A DNA stretch of 32,146 nt, from NCBI GenBank assembly GCA_029210985.1, contig JARGFR010000016.1:1-32146 (forward strand), in the 5' to 3' direction. This document shows, piece after piece, positions 23,810-32,146 of this stretch (its first letter is position 1; each line of letters begins with the position of its first letter). The notes beneath the pieces were generated by a model, which saw only the letters and a program-made list of their open reading frames with translations, did no database searches and was not told the origin of the DNA. The translations under genes were made by a program, and so were the position numbers. The DNA comes from Spirochaetaceae bacterium. Its GTDB lineage: Bacteria; Spirochaetota; Spirochaetia; DSM-2461.

Positions 23810-25459
23810 ATGAGTACCATTTACATCACAGGACATCGCAATCCCGATTTCGACTCTGTGGCTTCCGCATACGTCTATGCCCATCTGAAAAGCCGTGTGG
23901 ACATAGACAACGAATATGCCGCCGTCCGATGCGGTAGTCTGAATGCACAGACCCGGGCAATTTTCCAAAAGCTGGAATTGGAGCCGCCGCGATACCTGAA
24001 AGATGTCAGGGCGGTGGTGGCCGACGTCGTGAACCGGGAAGTACCCAGACTGGAGGCCACCGATCCGCTTCAAACGGCCATCGGCATGCTCGATGAAACC
24101 GGTTTGAGTCTTCTTCCGGTGTTCGATCAGGACAGTGTCTATAAGGGGACCATCAGCAGCGTCGAGGTGAGTCATTTCCTTATGAGGGAAACCTTCGGCG
24201 CTCGTCCGACTTATCGTTTCCGGATGGAAAATCTCTCAAAGGTGGTTCCCGGACGGATGATTTCCCGGGGTGCCGCGGAAGAGTTCACGGCACCGGTGAT
24301 GATCGGCGCCATGCCCTTCGAACGAAGCGTTGAGCGCATCACCGCTCTGGAGTCAAACCGGCCTCTCCTGATCGTCGGACTCAGACGGGATCTGGTGGAG
24401 TATGCCGTCACTCACGATTTTCCGGCCGTCATCCTCACCGGCGCCACCGAAAAGGAAGCCGCGGAGCTTGATTTTGAACGTTATGAAGGTTCGGTCTACC
24501 TTTCGGACGTGGATACCGCCGAAACCATCCGGCTGCTGAGGTTCAGTACTCCCCTGGACGGCATTTTTGAAACCGAATCGGAACGCCTTGATGTCGTCGA
24601 AGATTTCGATATTGCCAAGAAGGCCCTGGCGGCGTCCGGCCGGCGGGGTCTGGCGGTATTCGAAGACGATCATTTTATCGGCATTGTCTCACGGGGATCT
24701 TTTCTGGACCGACCGCGGAAAAAACTCATCCTGGTGGACCATAATGAGGTGGATCAGAGCATCGTCGGCGCCCGGGATGCCGATATTCTGGAAATCATCG
24801 ACCACCACCGAGTCGGATCGGTGATGTCCAGAGAGCCTTTCAGTCTCTTCACCCGTCCGGTGGGCTGCACCTGCACCATTCTACGACAACTTTATCGACA
24901 GCACGGCATTGCCATTCCCACCGATGTGGCACTTCTCATGCTTTCGGCCATTCTCTCGGATACGATTCTGCTGAAGTCACCGACGACGACGGAAGAAGAC
25001 AGACAAACCGTGGACGGACTGGCCCGACATGCCGGTGTGGACTGGATGGAATGGGGTAAGGAGATGTTCGCCTCAGGGGCGCGCCTGGCGGATATCGACC
25101 CGGATGACGCGGTCGGCGGGGATTTCAAGACTTATGAATCGGGAGATTTACGGTTCGGCATCGGACAGGTGGAGGTTCAAACCCTTTCCGACCTGGACGA
25201 CGTGATTCCTCCGCTGAACGAAGCTCTGATCAGGGCAAAGGAATCCCAGGTGCTGGACGGTACTATGCTGCTGATTACCGACGTCATGCGGGAAGACAGC
25301 GTCCTCCTGATCAAAGGTTTGGACGATGCGGCCACGGCTCTGCCTTACGAAAAGCTGGCCGACGGGGTATTGAGCCTGCCGGGGATTCTGTCCCGAAAAA
25401 AACAGCTTCTGCCGGAAATTATCAGGGCCGTGGATGAAACAAAAACACCCGACGCCTGA
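23810..25459 (+). CDS. Putative manganese-dependent inorganic pyrophosphatase with CBS and DRTGG domains
   Basis: MSTIYITGHRNPDFDSVASAYVYAHLK, LVDHNEVDQSIVGARDADILEIIDHHRVG (DHH), SATSVG-type metal/phosphate motifs, CBS pair flanking a DRTGG-like segment at ~70-300 aa. Confidence 0.88.
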   Translation: MSTIYITGHRNPDFDSVASAYVYAHLKSRVDIDNEYAAVRCGSLNAQTRAIFQKLELEPPRYLKDVRAVVADVVNREVPRLEATDPLQTAIGMLDETGLSLLPVFDQDSVYKGTISSVEVSHFLMRETFGARPTYRFRMENLSKVVPGRMISRGAAEEFTAPVMIGAMPFERSVERITALESNRPLLIVGLRRDLVEYAVTHDFPAVILTGATEKEAAELDFERYEGSVYLSDVDTAETIRLLRFSTPLDGIFETESERLDVVEDFDIAKKALAASGRRGLAVFEDDHFIGIVSRGSFLDRPRKKLILVDHNEVDQSIVGARDADILEIIDHHRVGSVMSREPFSLFTRPVGCTCTILRQLYRQHGIAIPTDVALLMLSAILSDTILLKSPTTTEEDRQTVDGLARHAGVDWMEWGKEMFASGARLADIDPDDAVGGDFKTYESGDLRFGIGQVEVQTLSDLDDVIPPLNEALIRAKESQVLDGTMLLITDVMREDSVLLIKGLDDAATALPYEKLADGVLSLPGILSRKKQLLPEIIRAVDETKTPDA

Positions 25460-25512
25460 TCTTGGGGCCGGGTATTCTCGTGCAATTTTCATTGATGATG
25501 AAGTCGGACGCG

Positions 25513-27531
25513 TTACCGGCTGTACATCATATCCATGATGCCTCCGCCGTTACGCACGTTGCTGTATCCCACCTGCATCAGGATTCTCTGAGCATAAGCG
25601 CTGCGGGCTCCCGAGGCACAGTACACGACGATATCCCGATCAAAAGGACCCAGGTCGCTGATGCGGTCACCCAGCTCGTCCAAGGGCAGATTGACGGCAC
25701 CCGGATACGCGCCGCCGGCGAATTCTTCGGGTGTTCGAACATCAATCACCACAGGACCGGTTCCGGCCAGCGGGTTGGCATTCAGCTCCGGTTCGTTCTC
25801 GCCGGCGTTCTCGTCGACATCGGCGGCGTCCCGCTCAAGAGTTTTGAAATCCAGCTCACCCAGGCCCACGCTGAGATTCTTGAAGCCGACTGATCTCTCA
25901 TGGCGTTCGATACTGGTATAGCCGCCGGACGCGTTCACCACATCGGTAAACCCGGCCTGAACCAGCCGCCGCAGGGCCTGATGGCCTTTCTTGCCGTTCT
26001 CACCCACCACCAGGAGGGGCTTCGACGCATCAAGCTCGGAGAGCCGGGATTCAAGATATCCCAGGGGTATATGGAGGGATTCCTCGATGTGCGCCCTATC
26101 CCGGGCGAAGGTGTCCCGGATATCCACAATCTGAGGCTTTTTTTCACCCGCCCAGGCATCCAGCTCACCGGCGGTGAGAGAAGGACTGAATCCGCTGAGG
26201 CGGTTCTCGGCGGTGAAGGCCGCCATATTCACCGGATCGTTGGCGGTTCCCAGGGGCGGCGCATAGGCCAGATCCAGCTCGGCGATATCGCCAAGGGTCA
26301 TCTTGGCCGCCACAGCGGTGGCCAGGACGTCCAGTCGACGATCGGCGCCGGCATACCCGGCGGTCTGACCGCCGATGATGACACCGGTATCCCGATTGTA
26401 GATAAGCATCACCGTCACTTCCTTGGAACCCGGGTAGTAGGAGGTGTGATGTTCCTTGTGAATGGTGACCGCATCGGCGGGTATTCCGGCTTCGCGAGCC
26501 TTGGAGAGGCTCAATCCCGTGGATCCGGCCACGGCTTCGAACACCCGGACAATCGAGGTTCCCATGGATCCCGAATACGATCGCTTGACCCCCAGGGCAT
26601 TACCCGCCGCCAGGCGTCCCTGTCTATTGGCCGGACCGGCCAGCGGAATCCGCACCTTCCTGCCGAAGACAAGATGCTCGATTTCCACCATATCGCCCGC
26701 GGCGAATATGAACGGATCACTGGTACGCAGATATTCGTCCACCAGCAGACCGCCGGCCTCGCCGATGGCCAGACCGGTCTCTTCGGCCAGCTTGAGGGTG
26801 GGTTTAACTCCCACGGACATGAGCACCATATCGGCGGAAACCTCCCGACCGTCATCAAGCTTCACCGTCGAAGCGTGAATCTCGGACACCGATCGTCCCG
26901 TGAGTACATCCACGCCGTAGGAGGCGAGTTCTTCTGTGAGGAATCCGGCAATTTCAGCCTCGAGATTGGGCATCACCTGGGGAAGGCGTTCCACAACCGT
27001 CACGTCCAGGCCGCGTTTCTTGAGCGCCTCAGCCATTTCCAGGCCGATGAAGCCCCCGCCGACCACAACGGCGGTTCTCGGAGCGGCCTGTTCGATGTAC
27101 TTGTGAATGGTATCCATATCGGCCAGGGTCCACAGTGAGAAAACATGTTTCTGGTCCACTCCCGGAAGAGGCGGAACGATGGGTTTGCCGCCCTGGGCCA
27201 GAATAAGGGAATCGTAGTCCATTTTCATGGTCCGGCCGGACTTCTTGTCCCTGGCGGTGATTCTCTTGGCCTCTTTATCGATGGCTACAACTTCGGTTTC
27301 GGTCCGAACCGTCACGTTGTATTGGTCTTTGAAGCTCTCCGGGCTCTGGAGAATGAGTTTGGAACGGCTGGTGATGTCCCCGCCTATGTAGTACGGCAGG
27401 CCGCAGTTGGCAAAAGAAACGTCGGGACCGGCTTCCAGAACGGTGATTTCGGCATCTCCCGAAAGGCGCCGAGCCCTGGCGGCGGCGGTCGCTCCTGCGG
27501 CGACTCCGCCGACAATTACCATCTTATGCAT
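25513..27531 (-). CDS. CoA-disulfide reductase-like FAD oxidoreductase with two C-terminal rhodanese domains
   Basis: MHKMVIVGGVAAGATAAARARRL, VSFANCGLPYYIGG (redox Cys), VVVGGGFIGLEMAEALKKRG, FAAGDMVE. Rhodanese 1 ~25903-26154, rhodanese 2 ~25516-25782 (VVYCASGARS). Confidence 0.92.
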   Translation of the reverse strand: MHKMVIVGGVAAGATAAARARRLSGDAEITVLEAGPDVSFANCGLPYYIGGDITSRSKLILQSPESFKDQYNVTVRTETEVVAIDKEAKRITARDKKSGRTMKMDYDSLILAQGGKPIVPPLPGVDQKHVFSLWTLADMDTIHKYIEQAAPRTAVVVGGGFIGLEMAEALKKRGLDVTVVERLPQVMPNLEAEIAGFLTEELASYGVDVLTGRSVSEIHASTVKLDDGREVSADMVLMSVGVKPTLKLAEETGLAIGEAGGLLVDEYLRTSDPFIFAAGDMVEIEHLVFGRKVRIPLAGPANRQGRLAAGNALGVKRSYSGSMGTSIVRVFEAVAGSTGLSLSKAREAGIPADAVTIHKEHHTSYYPGSKEVTVMLIYNRDTGVIIGGQTAGYAGADRRLDVLATAVAAKMTLGDIAELDLAYAPPLGTANDPVNMAAFTAENRLSGFSPSLTAGELDAWAGEKKPQIVDIRDTFARDRAHIEESLHIPLGYLESRLSELDASKPLLVVGENGKKGHQALRRLVQAGFTDVVNASGGYTSIERHERSVGFKNLSVGLGELDFKTLERDAADVDENAGENEPELNANPLAGTGPVVIDVRTPEEFAGGAYPGAVNLPLDELGDRISDLGPFDRDIVVYCASGARSAYAQRILMQVGYSNVRNGGGIMDMMYSR

Positions 27532-27544
27532 TTCGAACTCCTGT

Positions 27545-27572
27545 TATCAATATCTATATATCAATATTAATA
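27545..27572. promoter_or_regulatory. AT-rich tandem 14-bp repeats, candidate operator upstream of the CoA-disulfide reductase gene
   Basis: TATCAATATCTATA (27545-27558) and TATCAATATTAATA (27559-27572), 12/14 identical, in the 57-bp intergenic region. Confidence 0.45.
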
Positions 27573-27588
27573 TATACAAGAGTTTTGG

Positions 27589-28470
27589 TCAAGCGGTATG
27601 TTCCGGTTCCGGTTCGAAGGTGTTCATGGCGAAATTCACCAGCGTCATCATCAGGAGGAACTGAAGGAAGCTGTAGATGAGCCAGAAGACGAGGCTCCCC
27701 ACACCGAAGATGGCGCCGCTGCTCATCAACAGTGTAAAAAGAAAGAGGAGAAGCAGAGCGGGCAGGATGATGACGAAAAGAAAGAGCATCGAGACCACAG
27801 GACGGCGGCGGATATAGAACGCCCGACTGAGTTGACAAGATTCACGTCCCGATAGATTCAAGCTCAAATGGATAAACGGGCCCAATCCGAACTTATACAG
27901 ACCGCTGAGGAAAAGAAATGTGGAGATGAAAAACGTCACGGTGGGCACCGCGGATGACGCGGCAAAATACCCGATCAATCCACCGGCGATACTGACCGCC
28001 AGAGGACGGGCCAATATCAGGAAAGCCGCGTACAGAACAGCCTTGAGAAATCCGTAATACCGTGTCCAGCCCAATCCCATGGCATCGATATATTTCGGAA
28101 AGGTTTTCTCCCGAAAACGGCTGATGGTACCGGCCAGAACCGCGCCCATGTAGATGTTCACCAGAGCCATCACCATCCACAATGCCAGGTTCCAGAACGA
28201 AAGCTTGAGAAACGGCATCATCAGCTCGGGCGGCAGACGATCAGGAGTCGTCCCGGACGTCAGGAGCTGCTCGGATTGTTCCAGGAACGCATTGAAAGCC
28301 GCGGAGACGGGTTTTGAGAATACCAAACCCAGAAAAATATATGGCGCCAGCGCCAGGGACAGCCAAATCAGCGCGTAGACGGCTGGTTTGGCCCGTATCT
28401 GCAGCCAGGAGTCTCCGAATGCCCTGGAGGTGGGTTCGAAGATGCGAGAACTCGGTGTCTGTGAATCCAT
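27589..28470 (-). CDS. Polytopic membrane protein of unknown function
   Basis: 293 aa with several hydrophobic helices (YALIWLSLALAPYIFLGLVF, FWNLALWMVMALVNIYMGAVLAG, VVSMLFLFVIILPALLLLFLFTLLM). Confidence 0.75.
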   Translation of the reverse strand: MDSQTPSSRIFEPTSRAFGDSWLQIRAKPAVYALIWLSLALAPYIFLGLVFSKPVSAAFNAFLEQSEQLLTSGTTPDRLPPELMMPFLKLSFWNLALWMVMALVNIYMGAVLAGTISRFREKTFPKYIDAMGLGWTRYYGFLKAVLYAAFLILARPLAVSIAGGLIGYFAASSAVPTVTFFISTFLFLSGLYKFGLGPFIHLSLNLSGRESCQLSRAFYIRRRPVVSMLFLFVIILPALLLLFLFTLLMSSGAIFGVGSLVFWLIYSFLQFLLMMTLVNFAMNTFEPEPEHTA

Positions 28471-28565
28471 GGAAACAGGCTAACACGGCAGGAGGGATGC
28501 TGACGACCCCGCCCGGCTGACACGATCCTTATGCCGATCGGCGATTTCATCCGTCGTAAACCGCA

Positions 28566-28982
28566 CTATAAATCCAAAGGCCTGTCGTATCCGTTTTTTC
28601 TCATGATGGTTTGACCCTTTTCCAGGTCTTCCACTTTGAATACGACATCGGCCTTCCCGCCATCTCCGGCCAGGATTGAATAAAGGTATTCGATATTCAC
28701 GTTGTTCTGTTCAAAGAGTTCCATCACCTCGGCCAGGGCGCCGGGTCTGTCGTCCATGGCCACGGCCAACACTTCGGTTTCCTTCGCTGTGAATCCGGCT
28801 TCCAACAGGACGTCCCGGGCGTAGTCGGGATCCTTCACGATGAGTCGAAGGATACCGAAATCCGCCGTATCGGCGATGGTGACCGCCCTGAGACTGACAT
28901 TCTTCAAGGCCAGCAGTCGGGTGATTTCCGCCAGGCGGCCGTTCTTGTTTTCCATAAATACGGATATCTGTGTGGTTTTCAC
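28566..28982 (-). CDS. Tandem ACT-domain protein
   Basis: QISVFMENKNGRLAEITRLLALKNVSLRAVTIADT...AVAMDDRPGALAEVMELFEQNNVNIEYLYSIL: two ACT repeats. Confidence 0.92.
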   Translation of the reverse strand: MKTTQISVFMENKNGRLAEITRLLALKNVSLRAVTIADTADFGILRLIVKDPDYARDVLLEAGFTAKETEVLAVAMDDRPGALAEVMELFEQNNVNIEYLYSILAGDGGKADVVFKVEDLEKGQTIMRKNGYDRPLDL

Positions 28983-28994
28983 GTTGGTGTCTCC

Positions 28995-30296
28995 TTACAG
29001 GGTCCTCTTGTCGATCACCCGCTTCGCCTTGCCCATACTCCGCTCGATGGATTTGGGTTCAACGAGTTTGATATGAAGGTTTAAACCGAGTTTGTTTTTC
29101 ATGGCTTCGGCAATCTTCCGACTGATTCGTTCAAGTTCTTTGGTTTCATCCGAGAAGAATTGGGGTTCCACTTCCACGCGCAGCTCGACGTCATCCAGAT
29201 AAGTCTCAACACGATCGATAACAATCTGATAATGGGGCTGGGTTTCTTCGATATCCATCAATATGTGTTCGATCTGGGAGGGAAAGACATTCACCCCCCG
29301 GATAATCATCATGTCGTCGGTACGTCCCAGCAGCCGATGCATCTTCACCAGATTCCGACCGCATGCGCATTCGCCCCGCTCAAGCCAGGTGATGTCCCGT
29401 GTGCGATATCGAAGAATCGGCGTCCCTGTCTTGGTGAGTGTGGTGAAGACCAATTCCCCTTTTTCGCCTTCGGGAAGCACCTTGCCGGTCTCGGGATCGA
29501 TGATTTCCGGATAAAAATGATCCTCGTTGACGTGCAGTCCGTTCTGTTCGCCGCACTCACAGGAAACTCCCGGACCGATAATTTCCGTCAAACCGTAAAT
29601 GTCGTAGGCTTTCAGGTGCATCTTTTCTTCGATTTCCCTCCGCATATTTTCGCTCCAGGGTTCGGCCCCGAAGATGCCGGATTTTATGCTCAGGGATTCC
29701 ATGTCGATGCCCATATCCTTGGCCACCTCGGCCATGTAGAGAGAATAGCTTGGTGTGCATGTCAGGATGGTGGAGCCGAAGTCCCGCATGAGCTGCAGCT
29801 GTCTCTCGGTATTCCCGCCCCCGATGGGAATGGTGTTGCAGCCGATGGCATGGGCGCCGTAGTGGACACCCAAACCCCCGGTGAACATTCCATAACCGTA
29901 CCCGTTCTGAACGACATCGCCTTTTTCGGCTCCGGCCATCATCAGGCACCGGGCCATCACCTCGGACCAGACATCCATGTCGTTCCTTGTGTAGGCATCC
30001 ACCACAGGAGTGCCCGTGGTTCCCGAGGAGGTGTGAATCTCGACGATATCGTCATGGTCGGCGGCCAGAAGCCCGTAGGGGTATGTGTCGCGAAGATCGT
30101 CCTTGGTGGTAAAGGGAATTTTAGATATGTCTTCCAAAGTGACGATATCCGTCGGTTTCACTCCGGCCTCGTCAAATCGAGTCTTGTAGAATTCGACCCT
30201 ATTATACAGGCGGGCCGCCAGGTCTTTGAGTTCGGCCAGCTGCCGATCCCGCCTTTTGGCGGGTGATTCCGATTCTCTTACGGCATTCCAGATCAA
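28995..30296 (-). CDS. paaK: Phenylacetate-CoA ligase family protein (copy 1)
   Basis: VEIHTSSGTTGTPVVDAYTRNDMDVWSEVMAR, KAYDIYGLTEIIGPGVSCEC, RTRDITWLERGECACGR, RTDDMMIIRGVNVFPSQIEHIL. Confidence 0.94.
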   Translation of the reverse strand: MIWNAVRESESPAKRRDRQLAELKDLAARLYNRVEFYKTRFDEAGVKPTDIVTLEDISKIPFTTKDDLRDTYPYGLLAADHDDIVEIHTSSGTTGTPVVDAYTRNDMDVWSEVMARCLMMAGAEKGDVVQNGYGYGMFTGGLGVHYGAHAIGCNTIPIGGGNTERQLQLMRDFGSTILTCTPSYSLYMAEVAKDMGIDMESLSIKSGIFGAEPWSENMRREIEEKMHLKAYDIYGLTEIIGPGVSCECGEQNGLHVNEDHFYPEIIDPETGKVLPEGEKGELVFTTLTKTGTPILRYRTRDITWLERGECACGRNLVKMHRLLGRTDDMMIIRGVNVFPSQIEHILMDIEETQPHYQIVIDRVETYLDDVELRVEVEPQFFSDETKELERISRKIAEAMKNKLGLNLHIKLVEPKSIERSMGKAKRVIDKRTL

Positions 30297-31603
30297 TAGA
30301 GGTTCCCCCTTTCGTCCACAACCCGGATGGCCTTGCCCTCTTGAACAGGAAGCTGTCCCGGCTCATGGAATTCCACAACTGGTTTAATCGATATACTGGC
30401 CTTCAGGGCCTCGGTCAAGCGCCCGCGAAGAGCGTAGAGATCGCGGGTATCATCCGAGAGGATGTCGGGACCCACCTCCAGCTCGACGGTCAGGACATCC
30501 AGAGTCCCGTTTTTCTTGACGACGATGCGATAGTTGTTCCCGGCCTCCGGCACCTTCATCACCACGTCTTCGATCTGGGAGGGAAAGACATTTACTCCAT
30601 TAATGATAAGCATGTCGTCGGTTCGCCCCATCATCCGATCCACCCGGACGGCGGTTCGTCCGCAGGGACAGGAACCCGGCATGATTCGGGTCAGATCTTT
30701 TGTCCGATATCGCAGAATCGGGGACGCATGACGAATCAGATTGGTGAGAACAAGTTCTCCCACTTCTCCGTCTGCCACCGGTTCGAGGGTGTCCTTATCG
30801 ACGATTTCAATGCGATAGGCATCCTCCCAGAGATGCATACCGTTTTTCTCCGTGCATTCGAAGGCGACGCTTGGTCCGTTCATTTCAGAAAGACCGTAGG
30901 AATTGTAGGCGTCGATACCGAAGAGCTTTTCAATCTTACGTCGCAGATCTTCCGAGTGCGGCTCCGCGCCGATAAGGGCCTTGCGAAGTTTCAAATCCCG
31001 CTTTTTCACGCCCGCCTCGTCCATTTGCGACCAGAGGTGGAGCATGTAGCTCGGCGTCGCGTGCACCACGGTGGTGCCGAAATCCTTCATAAGCTGAAGC
31101 TGCCGCCGGGTATTGCCTCCCGACGAGGGGATGACGAACATCTCGGCCTCTTCAGCGCCGTAATGAAGCCCCAGACCGCCGGTGAAAAGACCGTAGGTCA
31201 TCATATTCTGGAAGACGTCGGATCGCCGGCAGCCGCAGGCCCGCAGGGAACGGAAGGTGAGTCCGGTCCATCGGGATAAATCTTCTTTGTCATAGTAAAT
31301 GACCGTGGGTTTGCCGGTGGTGCCGCTGGAGGCGTGCATCCGCACGACTTCATCTTTGTCCACCGCCAGCAGTCCGTAGGGATAAGTGTCCCTCAGATCG
31401 TCCTTGGTGGTGAACGGAACCTTCCGGAGGTCTTCCATACACTCCAAATCCTCGGGATGCCGAATACCGACGTTGCCCAGACGCTCCTTGTAGAAGGGTG
31501 TGGCCAAGGCAACGGCTATCACTTTTTTCAACCTGAGGAGCTGCACCGCCTCCAGAGCGCGGCGATCGAGATATTCGATGTCCTCCGGCGAATAGACTCT
31601 CAT
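30293..31603 (-). CDS. paaK: Phenylacetate-CoA ligase family protein (copy 2)
   Basis: VRMHASSGTTGKPTVIYYDKEDLSRWTGL, DAYNSYGLSEMNGPSVAFEC, RTKDLTRIMPGSCPCGR, GRTDDMLIINGVNVFPSQIEDVV. Confidence 0.94.
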   Translation of the reverse strand: MRVYSPEDIEYLDRRALEAVQLLRLKKVIAVALATPFYKERLGNVGIRHPEDLECMEDLRKVPFTTKDDLRDTYPYGLLAVDKDEVVRMHASSGTTGKPTVIYYDKEDLSRWTGLTFRSLRACGCRRSDVFQNMMTYGLFTGGLGLHYGAEEAEMFVIPSSGGNTRRQLQLMKDFGTTVVHATPSYMLHLWSQMDEAGVKKRDLKLRKALIGAEPHSEDLRRKIEKLFGIDAYNSYGLSEMNGPSVAFECTEKNGMHLWEDAYRIEIVDKDTLEPVADGEVGELVLTNLIRHASPILRYRTKDLTRIMPGSCPCGRTAVRVDRMMGRTDDMLIINGVNVFPSQIEDVVMKVPEAGNNYRIVVKKNGTLDVLTVELEVGPDILSDDTRDLYALRGRLTEALKASISIKPVVEFHEPGQLPVQEGKAIRVVDERGNLY

Positions 31604-32146
31604 GCGGCGCGCCCCGATCGGAAAGCTTTGAGGTTTGATGCCACAACCGCTTCACCCTTCCTGGCGAAGAGGCTCGCAATGGCGTCTTTAAGAGTTTCCT
31701 GGGGGAAGGGCAGAGAGTTTGACGCGGCGCCCACCATCACCATGTTGACGGCCCGGGGATTTCCGGCCTCCTTGGCCAGGGCCGCGGCATCGATGAGCCG
31801 GGCGCCGGATATGGACTCGACACGGGAATGGATTTGGTTGACGTCTGGGTAGTTGGGGATATTTTCGAATGGTTTTGATGCGGCCACGCAGGCGCCGTCG
31901 GGTTTGAGATATTCGGTGTAGCGCAGCAATTCCAGGGGCTCCATGGAAAGAATTAAATCGGCGCCGCCTTTGGGTACCAGATCGCCGGGTATTGTCTCAT
32001 CGGATATACGCAGATGACTCATCACGGCGCCGCCCCGCTGGGCCATGCCGTGAACTTCGGATTGACGGACTTTTAATCCGCCGGCGGCGGCGGCGGCGGC
32101 AATGGCGGCGGCGTCCACCGCAAAGGTGTACGCGCCCAGCGGGGGC
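31600..32146 (-). CDS. iorB: Indolepyruvate oxidoreductase subunit beta-like (partial; N-terminus beyond window)
   Basis: Frame remains open to the window edge; LKVRQSEVHGMAQRGGAVMSHLRISDETIPGDLVPKGGADLILSMEPLELLRYTEYLKPDG. Confidence 0.88.
   Translation of the reverse strand, partial: PPLGAYTFAVDAAAIAAAAAAGGLKVRQSEVHGMAQRGGAVMSHLRISDETIPGDLVPKGGADLILSMEPLELLRYTEYLKPDGACVAASKPFENIPNYPDVNQIHSRVESISGARLIDAAALAKEAGNPRAVNMVMVGAASNSLPFPQETLKDAIASLFARKGEAVVASNLKAFRSGRAA

Noticed and set aside
25900-27138. Plus-strand 412-aa ORF, and similar antisense ORFs at 29160-30266 and 30263-31279
   Set aside because: Each is fully antisense to a strongly recognised gene (CoA-disulfide reductase, two paaK genes); the translations are Gly/His-rich and motif-free.
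32083-32113. GGC trinucleotide run in the iorB-like gene as a phase-variable repeat
   Set aside because: In-frame triplets encoding an Ala-rich helix in a GC-rich gene; length change would not shift frame and no further evidence exists.
1-32146. CRISPR arrays, tRNA/rRNA genes, IS elements, prophage or defence genes
   Set aside because: No regularly spaced repeats, transposase/integrase motifs or tRNA-like cloverleaf sequences were noticed; absence is by eye only and not exhaustive.

Overview
A 32 kb, gene-dense, mostly operonic bacterial chromosome window, possibly from a spirochaete (inference only). No rRNA, tRNA, CRISPR array or IS element was found. From left to right: (1) A leftward carbohydrate operon (GH130, a sugar isomerase/epimerase-like TIM barrel, and a TIM-barrel + Gfo/Idh/MocA fusion) with a divergent AraC-type regulator. 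Two copies of a 22-bp-phased direct-repeat operator each sit at the same distance from a -10-like hexamer. (2) A GNAT-like protein. (3) A rightward tungstate/molybdopterin operon (tupABC-moeA-moaA-moaC-MOSC) preceded by a strong Moco/Tuco riboswitch candidate. (4) A decaying zone with a TlpA gene, a chimeric pseudogene (beta-propeller-like 5' part joined to an aldo/keto reductase 3' part) and a frameshifted LuxR regulator. (5) A SnoaL/DUF4440-like protein, a GC-rich repeat-like element and a ThuA-like gene. (6) A tightly coupled leftward operon: PII-like, PTS EIIA, then Mrp/Mbh-type antiporter subunits in the order E-F-G-D'-E'-B-C-D, with no MrpA NuoL-like subunit. (7) plsY + DUF1295, divergent from a DAK2-DegV (FakA-FakB-like) fusion and a CBS/DRTGG inorganic pyrophosphatase. 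(8) A CoA-disulfide-reductase-like protein with tandem rhodanese domains, the first lacking its catalytic Cys. (9) An iorB-paaK-paaK-ACT operon. Best leads: the riboswitch, the AraC operator pair, the PII-like/EIIA/antiporter operon, and the Fak fusion/PlsY pairing. All family calls come from reading motifs by eye; no database search was run.
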